IMG/VR virus record: IMGVR_UViG_3300001833_000046
Span: 1-23,934 of that record
Strand: one strand, 5' to 3'
Length of the DNA stretch: 23,934 nucleotides
Source: a virus
Positions 15,138-22,633 of this stretch are shown one piece after another (the first letter of the stretch is position 1; every line of letters starts with the position of its first letter). The notes under the pieces were generated by a model. The model saw nothing but the letters and a program-made list of their open reading frames with translations, did no database searches and had not been told where the DNA came from. Both the position numbers and the translations under genes were made by a program.

Positions 15138-15435
15138 TGCGCGCCTTCAATTCCACATTTCCGGTGCTAATGCTAACCTCTGTCACGAAATAAGTTTCAC
15201 CTGTGTTGGATCTTATAAACCGATCCTTCTTTTTTGGAATTGATGTTAAATCAAACAACGCAATGACAAGTTTGGTTTCCGGATTCGCAAGATCTCCATG
15301 CTCTACCATGTCCCAATCATTAATCTCTTCATCAAAAATTGCATTTACAAGTTGGCCGTTAATTTCGACAGATTCGCCCATAATAAATGCTGCGTCCCGG
15401 CATGATATATTTAAAAAATCTTCAAAATCGCTCAT
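15115..15435 (-). CDS. Head-tail joining protein, lambda gpFII-like
   Basis: This 106-residue protein probably forms the head-closure ring. It starts with DFEDFLNISCRDAAFIMGE, then ING-x5-IFDEE, a central strand LVIALFDLTSIPKKKDRFIRS and an end with TYFVTEVSIS-x-GNVELKARN. This arrangement (short helix, three-strand barrel, a K/D turn before the strand pair) matches the phage head-tail joining family often listed as ATP-binding sugar transporter-like. The place after the capsid gene and before the gpZ-like gene supports it. It begins downstream of a strong terminator; a promoter candidate lies between. Confidence 0.55.
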   Translation of the reverse strand: MSDFEDFLNISCRDAAFIMGESVEINGQLVNAIFDEEINDWDMVEHGDLANPETKLVIALFDLTSIPKKKDRFIRSNTGETYFVTEVSISTGNVELKARNESKLYG

Positions 15436-15441
15436 GCCCTA

Positions 15442-15470
15442 ATTCTTAAGCTTAAAACGCAAAATGACAA
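15442..15470 (-). promoter_or_regulatory. Possible promoter between terminator and FII-like gene
   Basis: TTGTCA (15470-15465) and AAGAAT (15447-15442) are separated by exactly 17 bases on the minus strand, directly after a terminator. Transcription would begin about at the ATG at 15435. The -10 is only a partial match. Confidence 0.28.
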
Positions 15471-15475
15471 GGTGC

Positions 15476-15508
15476 AAAAAAAACCGCCACCTGCATAACA
15501 GATGGCGG
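15476..15508 (-). terminator. Intrinsic terminator after the 74-aa gene
   Basis: On the minus strand CCGCCATCTG and CAGGTGGCGG form a ten-pair stem (one T-G pair) with a five-base loop, followed directly by eight T residues. It is a textbook rho-independent terminator and ends the capsid-74-aa unit. Confidence 0.85.
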
Positions 15509-15533
15509 CAACCCAACACACATACCCTAGCTA

Positions 15534-15758
15534 CTAAATTTTCTTTTTAACAGATTTGCGCACAACTTTAGGTTTTTCAACCTTTATGCCATCAATTTTT
15601 TTAAATTTGTCGATTTGTCCTTTTCTAAGGAAAACAACTTCACCGGGTTCAATGCAGTTTTTGTAAGCTTCCAGACAAATGCTGGCATCCTCAGAAGATT
15701 CAATAACAGACAATTTGCCGCTTGGTGATTTATGAAATGTGGCAGAAGGTTTTAACAT
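15534..15758 (-). CDS. Small basic protein after the capsid gene (lambda FI position)
   Basis: This 74-residue protein has an N-terminal polar strand region (ATFHKSPSGKLSVIESSEDAS), a helical patch (CLEAYKNCIEPGEVVFLRKG) and a strongly lysine-rich C-terminus. It lies between the capsid hairpin and a strong terminator, so it may be made in large amounts. Possible roles are capsid decoration or an FI-like packaging accessory; no family is recognised. Its ATG at 15758 has no Shine-Dalgarno and is preceded by repeated ATT. Confidence 0.62.
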   Translation of the reverse strand: MLKPSATFHKSPSGKLSVIESSEDASICLEAYKNCIEPGEVVFLRKGQIDKFKKIDGIKVEKPKVVRKSVKKKI

Positions 15759-15781
15759 AATAATAATGGTTTAAAGGATAA

Positions 15782-15808
15782 GGAGGCCTTGGTGTCGCCA
15801 AGGCCTCC
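15782..15808 (-). terminator. Strong 11-bp hairpin directly after the capsid gene
   Basis: GGAGGCCTTGG and CCAAGGCCTCC form a perfect 11-bp stem with a five-base loop, seven bases beyond the capsid stop. The following minus-strand bases (TTATCCTTT) are U-rich but not a run, so it may be a partial terminator or a block against 3' mRNA decay. Confidence 0.6.
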
Positions 15809-15815
15809 AATGGAA

Positions 15816-16700
15816 TTACGCAGATTTTACTCTTACGCCGTAGTCAACGCCAGCTGCAACGCCATAAAGAAGGTTGCAGTTATAGTAGAGTATGCCGTCA
15901 TTGTCATAAAAGCGGCGGAATTGAACCGGAAGGCCAAGCCCCGGAATAACAACATTTTCAACTTCAATGCCTGCTTGTTCAGCCAATTCTGTGTCAACAG
16001 AGCGGCCAGCCATAAGCAGCGCATTGCGTTGGAACGCGAAAGCGGCAAGGTTTTCGCCATTGGCATCAGCCAAGTCAGTTTCATAAACATCCAACTTAGC
16101 AACGCGCGGCACAATGCCCTCTTCCTTCTGCTCAGTAATTCCTGGGAATTCTGCGCTGTTCATGGATTTAACCAGGGAAGCATAATAAGTTGGGTTCATG
16201 AAAATTGAACGGCCAGCCTGTGGAGCTTTCTTGGTTTCCGTAAGTGTTGCGCTGAGATCCGCAAGATCGTCCCGGTCAAAGTTGGCGGCAGTAATTGTTT
16301 CAACTGTGCCAAATGTGCCGGATGTGATCAGATTCCAAACATCACCAAAAACCTTATCGCCAAGCGCCTGCAATGCAGGTTCAATGAAAAGGTTGTTCAG
16401 ATTGATGGAGGATTTGGAACGCTCAACATCGGTAAATCCATAAGTAAAGCCATAATGCTGATTAAGAGTAACAGTAGCGGCAGTCATTGCTACATCAGCA
16501 GATGCAGATTTGATCCCGGCGCTCATGTCAGCAGCGGTTGGCTTGGTTGGATAACGAGTTGTGACGCTTTCGCCAGCGCCTTGAACGTCAGCGGAAAAGT
16601 CAGTTGTTAGTGCGCTCAATGGAGCGAAAAGAGAGCTTAGACCAGCCAAGCTTTCCTGTGCGATTTCGGCAAGATTTGCCCCTGCTATTGTATTAGCCAT
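15816..16700 (-). CDS. Major capsid protein
   Basis: This 294-residue protein forms the icosahedral shell. Sequence features: an alanine-rich N-terminus (ANLAEIAQESLAGLSSLF), a segment with GESVTTRYPTKP and MTAATVTLNQHYGFTYGFTDVE (split here), matching the beta-extended part of P22/HK97-fold coat proteins. An A-domain-like C-terminus contains YASLVKSMNSAEF and YYNCNLLYGVAAGVDYGV. No cleaved N-terminal delta domain is evident, so scaffolding is probably supplied by the protease fusion. It follows protease and portal genes as expected. The leader has no Shine-Dalgarno but is A-rich with a repeated AAACTA. A strong hairpin follows the stop. Identity is good. Confidence 0.8.
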   Translation of the reverse strand: MANTIAGANLAEIAQESLAGLSSLFAPLSALTTDFSADVQGAGESVTTRYPTKPTAADMSAGIKSASADVAMTAATVTLNQHYGFTYGFTDVERSKSSINLNNLFIEPALQALGDKVFGDVWNLITSGTFGTVETITAANFDRDDLADLSATLTETKKAPQAGRSIFMNPTYYASLVKSMNSAEFPGITEQKEEGIVPRVAKLDVYETDLADANGENLAAFAFQRNALLMAGRSVDTELAEQAGIEVENVVIPGLGLPVQFRRFYDNDGILYYNCNLLYGVAAGVDYGVRVKSA

Positions 16701-16749
16701 AATATTTTTGGTTTTAGTTTTAGTTTACAAGTTCCACTTGGTGGTGAAA

Positions 16750-17778
16750 TTATTTTTTTAAAAGGTGTTTGTTATCTTTAAACCATTTGTTCTTGGCCTC
16801 CGCACCATGTGATTTTCCAATGGCTCTATATTCAGCCCAGAAAGATTCAGCATCCATTGGCTTGTCAGTTTCATTGGATGCTTCGGCAATTGCCTCTTCT
16901 GTTTGAATGGCCATTAATTCTGCGGCGGCAGATGCTACTGCATTTGCGGTAACTTTCTTGGCTTCGGTCAACTCTTCTGAATGCTTGTTTTGCATGTCTT
17001 GCAGAGTATCTTTAAACTCATTTAAAGAATTTTGCAATTCTTCAATTTGAACCGCGCTGTCATTAACAGTTGCATTGGCTTCAAGCAAATCTTCTTCAAG
17101 TTTTGCAACCTGCGTTTCATGCTGTGCAATCAAATTGCTGACAATCTTTTCCACCGGAAGTGTTGCTTCTGCCTGCTTGGCAATCATTGACAATTCTGAA
17201 ATGGATGCAGCGGCCTGCAATCCTTCGGTTGTTCCGTCAATAAACCCGGCTTCCAATGCCTCTGATGCTGTGAACCATGTTGTTGCATTCATCAATTCTT
17301 CCAACTCTTCTTCTGTATAAGATGAACGGCTGTAAGCATTAATAATGGCTGATTTCATTTTATCCATAAGGTCAGCATCTTTGCGCAGTTGTTCACTATC
17401 GCCAATTGATACAGTCCAAGGATTGTGAATCATAAGCAAAGCATTGTCTGCCATAATAACTTCATCTCCGGCCATTGCAATTACAGAAGCCATAGATGCA
17501 GCCATGCCGTCAATGTAAACAGTTACATTGGCTGAATGCCGTTTGATGGCGTTAAAAATAACATTGCCTTCAATAATTGAACCTCCTGGGCTGCTTATGC
17601 GCAGATCTATTTGTTCAACTTCTCCAAGGTTTTCCAATTCTTCCAAAAATTGCCCGGCGTTGACTCCAAAGCCGCCAATTTCGTCATATATAAAGATTTC
17701 TGCCTTAGTAGATTTATTTCCTTCGGCATCAATTTTTTGTTCCATCGCATACCATGTGTTGCTTTCAGTTTTTTGCAT
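16750..17778 (-). CDS. Prohead protease (ClpP/S14-like) with C-terminal scaffold-like domain
   Basis: This 342-residue protein processes and organises the procapsid. The start at 17778 has AGGAAAA ahead and is one base after the portal stop; a longer frame from 17829 would overlap portal. Residues about 25-190 are a ClpP-like fold: ISSPGG (61-66), GMAAS with likely nucleophile Ser95, and MIHNP with His118. The usual acid position of the E-T-W motif holds Thr166. From about 200 onward the protein is a long coiled coil (QIEELQNSLNEFKDTLQDMQ), ending in a basic stretch KNKWFKDNKHLLKK. This looks like the lambda gpC/Nu3 arrangement; Met198 could give an internal scaffold but no ribosome site is seen. 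Confidence 0.8.
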   Translation of the reverse strand: MQKTESNTWYAMEQKIDAEGNKSTKAEIFIYDEIGGFGVNAGQFLEELENLGEVEQIDLRISSPGGSIIEGNVIFNAIKRHSANVTVYIDGMAASMASVIAMAGDEVIMADNALLMIHNPWTVSIGDSEQLRKDADLMDKMKSAIINAYSRSSYTEEELEELMNATTWFTASEALEAGFIDGTTEGLQAAASISELSMIAKQAEATLPVEKIVSNLIAQHETQVAKLEEDLLEANATVNDSAVQIEELQNSLNEFKDTLQDMQNKHSEELTEAKKVTANAVASAAAELMAIQTEEAIAEASNETDKPMDAESFWAEYRAIGKSHGAEAKNKWFKDNKHLLKK

Positions 17779-17779
17779 T

Positions 17780-19570
17780 TTAATTTTCCTCAATTTCGGT
17801 TTTCTCGGATTCCGTTTCTGCAATCTCAATTTCAGATTGTGATTCAGAACCAGATTTTAAAGTTATTGGCCTTCTGTAACCGCCGTCCTCAGACCATGCG
17901 CCCAAAACTTGTTCAGACATTTCCGGCAATCCTGCTTCTGCCCGGAATGCAGCTTCATCGCTTTGCTGTGGCGTTACTGATCCAGCGCGAACGGCAACGC
18001 CGTAAGAATCAAACTTGGCTTTCAATGTGGCAAAATCCAGATCAGATTTCATTGCAAGATCTTGCGTTTCATCGCCATCCACTTCTTCCCCGGTTTCTTC
18101 AACAACTAATTCTGTTGCATCTCCGGGCATTGCGGTTGTGCCAAGTTCTGTTGGATTCAATCCGTTTTCTTCGGCAATTTGTTTTTTCAAGACAATATTG
18201 GCAGCACGTTTACGCAGCAATTCTTCATAATCCATGCCGCGCGCTTCAACAATGTGATCTTCTGTTGTTAGTCCTGCGCGCAAATCTGCAATGTCTGCCG
18301 CGCGCATTCTGCCTTCATCTACTGTGAATTGTGCTGGTTTGGTAAACCCAATCTTCCACCAATCTTCCGGCAGATCATAAGCGCCTTGTTTGGCGCGCTT
18401 GGCGATAACATATAAAGCGGCGCGCTTCATGGCTGCTTCAATAATTTCACATCGCGTTGAAATGGATTTATTGATGTCAGCCGCAAAACCTCTAACGCCT
18501 GCGCCACCAACTGCGCTAGAATCTAGCATTTCCCTGCGCCATCCAAGTGCATAAAACGCAGAAGATTCAACCAGTTTGGTAAAGTTAAGCCATTGGTCTG
18601 ACGGCCTGTTGCTTTGGTGCGCCTGTAAAGATCCGCCATTTTTAATGTACCGGATAAGGCCGCTGTCCATTAATTGTGTTTGCAAGCGGCCATCGCCACC
18701 GGGCTGTGGATTGACAATGCTGTTGCCCATGTCAGCGCGCCCGGTTTCATTTGATTCAACCAGCGTTAATGCGCTGTTCACCTTTTCAGCGATCTTTTCT
18801 GCATCCCTGGTTTCTGCCAAATCATACCAATCCAAAATGGCGGCGGCAACTGATGGCTGCCCCCGGCTTTGGCTAAACCATTCCAGATCCGCAACATGAA
18901 TCATGCTGCTGGCATTTACGTCCCTGTAACCATCCTTTGCTGATTCATCCTGCACCCGGTAAGCAATTGGCTGCATTAATTCATCAACAATAACGCCAGC
19001 AAAAATGCGCAGGCCTTTATAACGCCCGGTTGTTACTGTATGCTGCCCATGCAGACCAAATGAACCAACCCGGTGCGCCTCTAAAAATTGAAGCTTGGGA
19101 AATCCTGTGCCTGCGTTTTCTGTTAGTAAAATAAAATAATCTCCGTCAACATCTAATGTTTTAGATCCCAGCCATGAAGATTTTTTGAATGAAAAATTTG
19201 TTCCCCTGGTATCAAGCAGCCTGTCAATTTGCGCAAAATCTTTTTCAAGCGCCATCGCAAATTCTGTATCAGCGCTGTAAGATTGCAGCCGCCATGCATT
19301 GCCATAAACATAATTGGCTTTCTGCTTAACCGCGCCGGACACAGTTGAAAAGGATTGGTAAATGTAACGGCTATCGCCAAGCAACATCTTTTGGCGGTTT
19401 TCAACCATTAGTTCCGCAATATCACGCGCCAACTTGCCCCGGCCAAACCTGCGTTGGTCATCTGCGCCGCCCGGATAAAATTCATTAGTTCCGCCCCTGC
19501 CCCAAAATGAAGCAACGCCAGATTTTATCTTTTTAATTTTTGGGATAAGCTTTATCGGTTTGGTTGCCAT
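17780..19570 (-). CDS. Portal protein (lambda family)
   Basis: This 596-residue protein forms the dodecameric DNA channel at one capsid vertex and docks the terminase. It is the usual lambda-family length (lambda gpB 533). Features include the N-terminal basic region, a core with AKQ/VYGNAWRLQSY-type strands, LDVDGDYFILLTENAG (near residues 139-154), a DWYDLAETRDAEKIAEKV stem helix, and a conserved WRREMLDSSAVGG segment. The C-terminal 110 residues are acidic and glutamine-poor, ending IEEN; such tails vary. It has a strong ribosome site (AGGAGGAA) and lies between gpW-like and protease genes as in lambda. Confidence is high. Confidence 0.85.
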   Translation of the reverse strand: MATKPIKLIPKIKKIKSGVASFWGRGGTNEFYPGGADDQRRFGRGKLARDIAELMVENRQKMLLGDSRYIYQSFSTVSGAVKQKANYVYGNAWRLQSYSADTEFAMALEKDFAQIDRLLDTRGTNFSFKKSSWLGSKTLDVDGDYFILLTENAGTGFPKLQFLEAHRVGSFGLHGQHTVTTGRYKGLRIFAGVIVDELMQPIAYRVQDESAKDGYRDVNASSMIHVADLEWFSQSRGQPSVAAAILDWYDLAETRDAEKIAEKVNSALTLVESNETGRADMGNSIVNPQPGGDGRLQTQLMDSGLIRYIKNGGSLQAHQSNRPSDQWLNFTKLVESSAFYALGWRREMLDSSAVGGAGVRGFAADINKSISTRCEIIEAAMKRAALYVIAKRAKQGAYDLPEDWWKIGFTKPAQFTVDEGRMRAADIADLRAGLTTEDHIVEARGMDYEELLRKRAANIVLKKQIAEENGLNPTELGTTAMPGDATELVVEETGEEVDGDETQDLAMKSDLDFATLKAKFDSYGVAVRAGSVTPQQSDEAAFRAEAGLPEMSEQVLGAWSEDGGYRRPITLKSGSESQSEIEIAETESEKTEIEEN

Positions 19571-19923
19571 TAATATCTTCCTCCTGCTTGGTCAGCAAAT
19601 CGCGCCTTGGTGACATTGGTAACTTCATTGTCAGCATCAATGACGTAAGAAGCCATTTCAGCATCTGTCATTTGGCCGCCGGATGCGCCACCTGTTGTTA
19701 CTACCTTGTATAACATGCGCAGTTGTTCAATAAAATCAGTTGCAGACCATTCTGGCGGTAATTCATATTGAAACTGCTTTCCTGCCACGTTGGCAGACAC
19801 AATCCTTGCGCCTCCTCTGGATTGGGTTTCAAATTCACCCAATGCCAAGGTTTCAATTATAGCCAAAGCGGCCACAGCATCTTTTGCTGCTTTTATCCAG
19901 ATCACGAACAGAAGGCTTCTCAT
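19570..19923 (-). CDS. gpW-like head-tail joining protein
   Basis: This 117-residue protein lies between terminase and portal, exactly the lambda W position. The first part is a helix (IKAAKDAVAALAIIETLALG), then a beta hairpin (GARIVSANVAGKQFQYEL) and a second helix (ATDFIEQLRMLYKVV), the gpW helix-hairpin-helix order. A polar C-terminal tail follows. In lambda gpW plugs the portal after DNA packaging. The hydrophobic opening (MRSLLFVIW) is odd; a GTG at residue 7 is possible but has no ribosome site. A promoter candidate with a perfect -35 lies immediately ahead, which would give a nearly leaderless message. Confidence 0.6.
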   Translation of the reverse strand: MRSLLFVIWIKAAKDAVAALAIIETLALGEFETQSRGGARIVSANVAGKQFQYELPPEWSATDFIEQLRMLYKVVTTGGASGGQMTDAEMASYVIDADNEVTNVTKARFADQAGGRY

Positions 19924-19931
19924 GTGCCTTT

Positions 19932-19960
19932 GTTATGAGCAAAAAACGGCGAATTGTCAA
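19932..19960 (-). promoter_or_regulatory. Likely promoter of the head gene operon
   Basis: On the minus strand TTGACA (19960-19955), a perfect -35, is separated by 17 bases from CATAAC (19937-19932, four of six matches). The gene starts at 19923, so transcription would begin only a few bases before its ATG. It is the best sigma-70-type promoter in the window and would start the gpW-portal-capsid unit. Confidence 0.45.
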
Positions 19961-19970
19961 CTTGCGGTAT

Positions 19971-20039
19971 TTGGGCATAAAAAGCCGTTAAATTTATTCC
20001 GCTATTTTTGGGCATAAAAAAGCCGTTAAAATTATTCCG
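19971..20039. repeat. Tandem duplication of the terL 3' end
   Basis: Two copies of about 31-32 bp (19971-20001 and 20008-20039), sharing all but two positions (one extra A and one A/T change). Copy two contains the end of the large terminase gene with its stop codon; copy one lies in the gap after it. Offset is 37 bp. The copies carry AT-rich stretches and GCCGTTAAA. Confidence 0.75.
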
Positions 20040-21822
20040 GATCATTGTGCTGCATTGTTTCAGTTCCCAATGATTTGCACATGGCTGCGCAAACAACCTG
20101 CATGGCTTCACAGTCAAAATAGTGATCGTTGTGCTTATCTCGATTAATCCAATCATAATAAACAGATCCGTCTGGCTTCGTTTTGGCTATTTTCGCCCAA
20201 GCATTAATCTGCCTCTCATACATGTCCCCGGCATCGTCTGCATGCGTCCAAATTGGTTCACCCCGGTGATCCTTTAATGAGCGCATTAAGCTCAATCTGT
20301 TTTTGGCTGATTGTTTGGAAAAGAAAAACTGCCCAACTCTGGCCGCCCTGCTCATCGCTGTGCCGTCATAAGCATCAACTGGTTTAATGTCAGAATAAAT
20401 GCGCCTAAATCCGTCATTGTTCATATAATCCTTGGCGCTATCGCCACGAAAGACCATCCAGTTGTTTTCCAATGCTATGCGTTGCACTTGGTTGGTGTTA
20501 TAATTTCCGTCCAAAAATACCCGGCAAGCGCCGCCGCTGCCTAGCGCATTTTGAGGAATTTTCCATTTATCACATGCTTCCCGGATCTCTGCTGTGGTTA
20601 TAACCTTGCCGCAATCCAGCAACCTGGTTCGCAATGTGCCGTCAACGATTGCCCAACTCCGGATCAAATAATAATAATGATCCTTCTGCACATCAATTGT
20701 GCAAAATATAAATTGGTTCTGCACATTCCAAAGTTCATTTAGTGCATAACCGCCCCTTGCGCTAACCTGCGCATCTGCACTAACATAATCATCAGTTGCC
20801 CAGCCCTGCGCCAATCTTTTGCGGATAAAGTTTTCCAAAGCATCCAATGAGCCGCGCTCCCGGTCAATCTGAGCCAACTTAAATTGTTCAACTAAGTTTG
20901 GCCATGCAATGTGCGCCATAGCATTGTAATGATAAAAAGTTAATCCCGGATCTCCTTCTGGGTTCATTGCAATGTATTTGCCTGCTTGGTTTCTGGCTTT
21001 CTGCTTGGCTGTGTCTGCCTGCATCTTGCCGCCGCACAACTGGCATTCATAATAAACAGAATCTGCCAGCTTCTGGAAATCAATCCGGCCGTCATTGCTG
21101 GTGTAATCCTCCTTGGCAGCCCAACGCATGCCGCCAATCGGTATTTCATCCCCGGTTGCCTCTGGCCGCCAAATGTAAGGAATATATTCATTGCAGCAAT
21201 CACATTTAACATGCCAAGTTTTTTGGTCAGATCTCTGCCACATTTCGTCCAATTCACTTCCTTTGGTCTGCCCGGATGTTGGCAAAAACATCTGCCAACT
21301 CCATGTGTAACTGCTCATTCTGTCTTTGATCTGATCCAACCAGTTTTCCCCATAAGCCCAGGATTCGTCACAGGTTATCCGCTCCAATGTTTTTGAATTA
21401 CGCGCGGCAAGTACATTGGCAGACAGAAGCCGGATTGCGCCATAATTGGTGGAAGTAAAAAATTTGGTGCGCCGATAAGCTTGGTCTGGGATCATGCGCA
21501 AGATGGCATCGGTTGAATCAATTAATGGCGTAAACTTATCATCGCTAAACTCTTTTAATGCAGCTTCCGTCAAATCATACATTGCCGCCCGGCTTGGCTC
21601 AATTTGCAGGCCGTAAAGTTGCCACAACTGCGCCAGAAGTGTTTTGATGTGCTGAACCGATCCAATTAACCCAACTGTCTTGCCCCGGCTTTCCGCAACT
21701 GCCTGCAATGGCTCAATCAGCAATGGATGGAAATTGGGATCAAACATCCCATAATCCAATGTTATGTTCCGGCTGCACCAATTAACCGGGCTGATCGTTT
21801 TATATTTATTCAGCAGGTTCAT
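20032..21822 (-). CDS. terL: Terminase large subunit (GpA family)
   Basis: This 596-residue motor-nuclease packages DNA into the procapsid. Features are typical of lambda GpA-type terminases: an ATPase half with Walker B ITCDE (D152, E153), a zinc-ribbon-like cysteine set (C207, C209, C210, then C260, C263), the SFHLNA-like GLTFYHYNAMAHIAW at about 293-307, and nuclease motifs TIDVQKD (D377), LDGNYN, and a C-terminal NDHYFDCEA block. The P-loop is unusual: the expected GKT site reads SVQHIKT (residues 55-61). The gene overlaps the small subunit by 17 bases. Confidence high. Confidence 0.88.
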   Translation of the reverse strand: MNLLNKYKTISPVNWCSRNITLDYGMFDPNFHPLLIEPLQAVAESRGKTVGLIGSVQHIKTLLAQLWQLYGLQIEPSRAAMYDLTEAALKEFSDDKFTPLIDSTDAILRMIPDQAYRRTKFFTSTNYGAIRLLSANVLAARNSKTLERITCDESWAYGENWLDQIKDRMSSYTWSWQMFLPTSGQTKGSELDEMWQRSDQKTWHVKCDCCNEYIPYIWRPEATGDEIPIGGMRWAAKEDYTSNDGRIDFQKLADSVYYECQLCGGKMQADTAKQKARNQAGKYIAMNPEGDPGLTFYHYNAMAHIAWPNLVEQFKLAQIDRERGSLDALENFIRKRLAQGWATDDYVSADAQVSARGGYALNELWNVQNQFIFCTIDVQKDHYYYLIRSWAIVDGTLRTRLLDCGKVITTAEIREACDKWKIPQNALGSGGACRVFLDGNYNTNQVQRIALENNWMVFRGDSAKDYMNNDGFRRIYSDIKPVDAYDGTAMSRAARVGQFFFSKQSAKNRLSLMRSLKDHRGEPIWTHADDAGDMYERQINAWAKIAKTKPDGSVYYDWINRDKHNDHYFDCEAMQVVCAAMCKSLGTETMQHNDPE

Positions 21823-22633
21823 TAATCAAATCCACGCCCTCCAAGTAATTTTCACCTTCCGATTGCATACATTCCACAATCCATCCTGGCAGCTTAACTT
21901 GGCTTTGCGATTTGGTCAGCGCCTTAAAACCTTCAAATATTCGGCCGCCCAATATCGCTGGCGCAAGCAATTGATAAATTTGGTTCGGTGAAGATTCGGC
22001 TGCAAGCAATTCGGCGATTTCCTTTATTTGCGCCCGGACACATGCATTGCCTGCGTAAATAACCGCTTTAAGAATTCTTTCCATTTCCGCCCGGTCAATG
22101 GTTTCACCACTTTCCAGGCCAAGCTTCTTTTGGTGCGCTTCTGTTCGCCTCAAACTTTCGTCTGTTTTAAGCAGCAATTCATTCCAATATTTAATTTGGT
22201 TTTGATCGTTGCGCTTGGCGGCGGCGCTTAGTTTTGCAAAATAAAAATCGCGCAGCTTAATTTGGCTTTCAAATTCATCACCAATTTCATCATCTGTTGT
22301 TTCGTCAATTTGAGTAAATCCCTTTTCAATCTGCCAATTAATAAATTTTTTAGGAATGTGCGTCTGCTTCATGACAAAAGCATTCATGGCGGCATCATCA
22401 TCGAATGGCGCATTTAATTTTGCCCATCTGTTAATTGTCCGGACAGCAACGCAATATTCCTTTGCCATTTGAGCAATGGTTCGCTTTTCGCGTTTGCCGT
22501 TGGCTTTCGATTCTTCATCGTCCAAAGTGCGCTGCTCAGATGCCGTCAAAGATTTGCCTGCCTTTACCTTGGCAAGTATGTTGGCGATATTGCGCTTCCG
22601 GATCGCGTCAAATGGTATTTGAGCATCAGCCAT
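21806..22633 (-). CDS. terS: Terminase small subunit
   Basis: This 275-residue protein probably recognises the packaging site and brings the large subunit to DNA. Residues about 50-75 look like a helix-turn-helix (TIAQMAKEYCVAVRTINRWAK), the usual N-terminal DNA-binding element of terminase small subunits. Residues 110-185 are mostly coiled-coil helix (KLRDFYFAKLSAAAKRNDQ, TDESLRRTEAHQKKLG). Its place directly before terL, and its overlap with both neighbours, fit lambda Nu1 order, although it is longer than Nu1 (181). The ribosome site is weak (AAAGGC far upstream). Confidence 0.7.
   Translation of the reverse strand: MADAQIPFDAIRKRNIANILAKVKAGKSLTASEQRTLDDEESKANGKREKRTIAQMAKEYCVAVRTINRWAKLNAPFDDDAAMNAFVMKQTHIPKKFINWQIEKGFTQIDETTDDEIGDEFESQIKLRDFYFAKLSAAAKRNDQNQIKYWNELLLKTDESLRRTEAHQKKLGLESGETIDRAEMERILKAVIYAGNACVRAQIKEIAELLAAESSPNQIYQLLAPAILGGRIFEGFKALTKSQSQVKLPGWIVECMQSEGENYLEGVDLINEPAE

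Noticed and set aside
19920-20156. 78-codon frame covering the terL end and the gap
   Set aside because: It is a shadow of terL extended through the duplicated segment, with no ribosome site and no family features.
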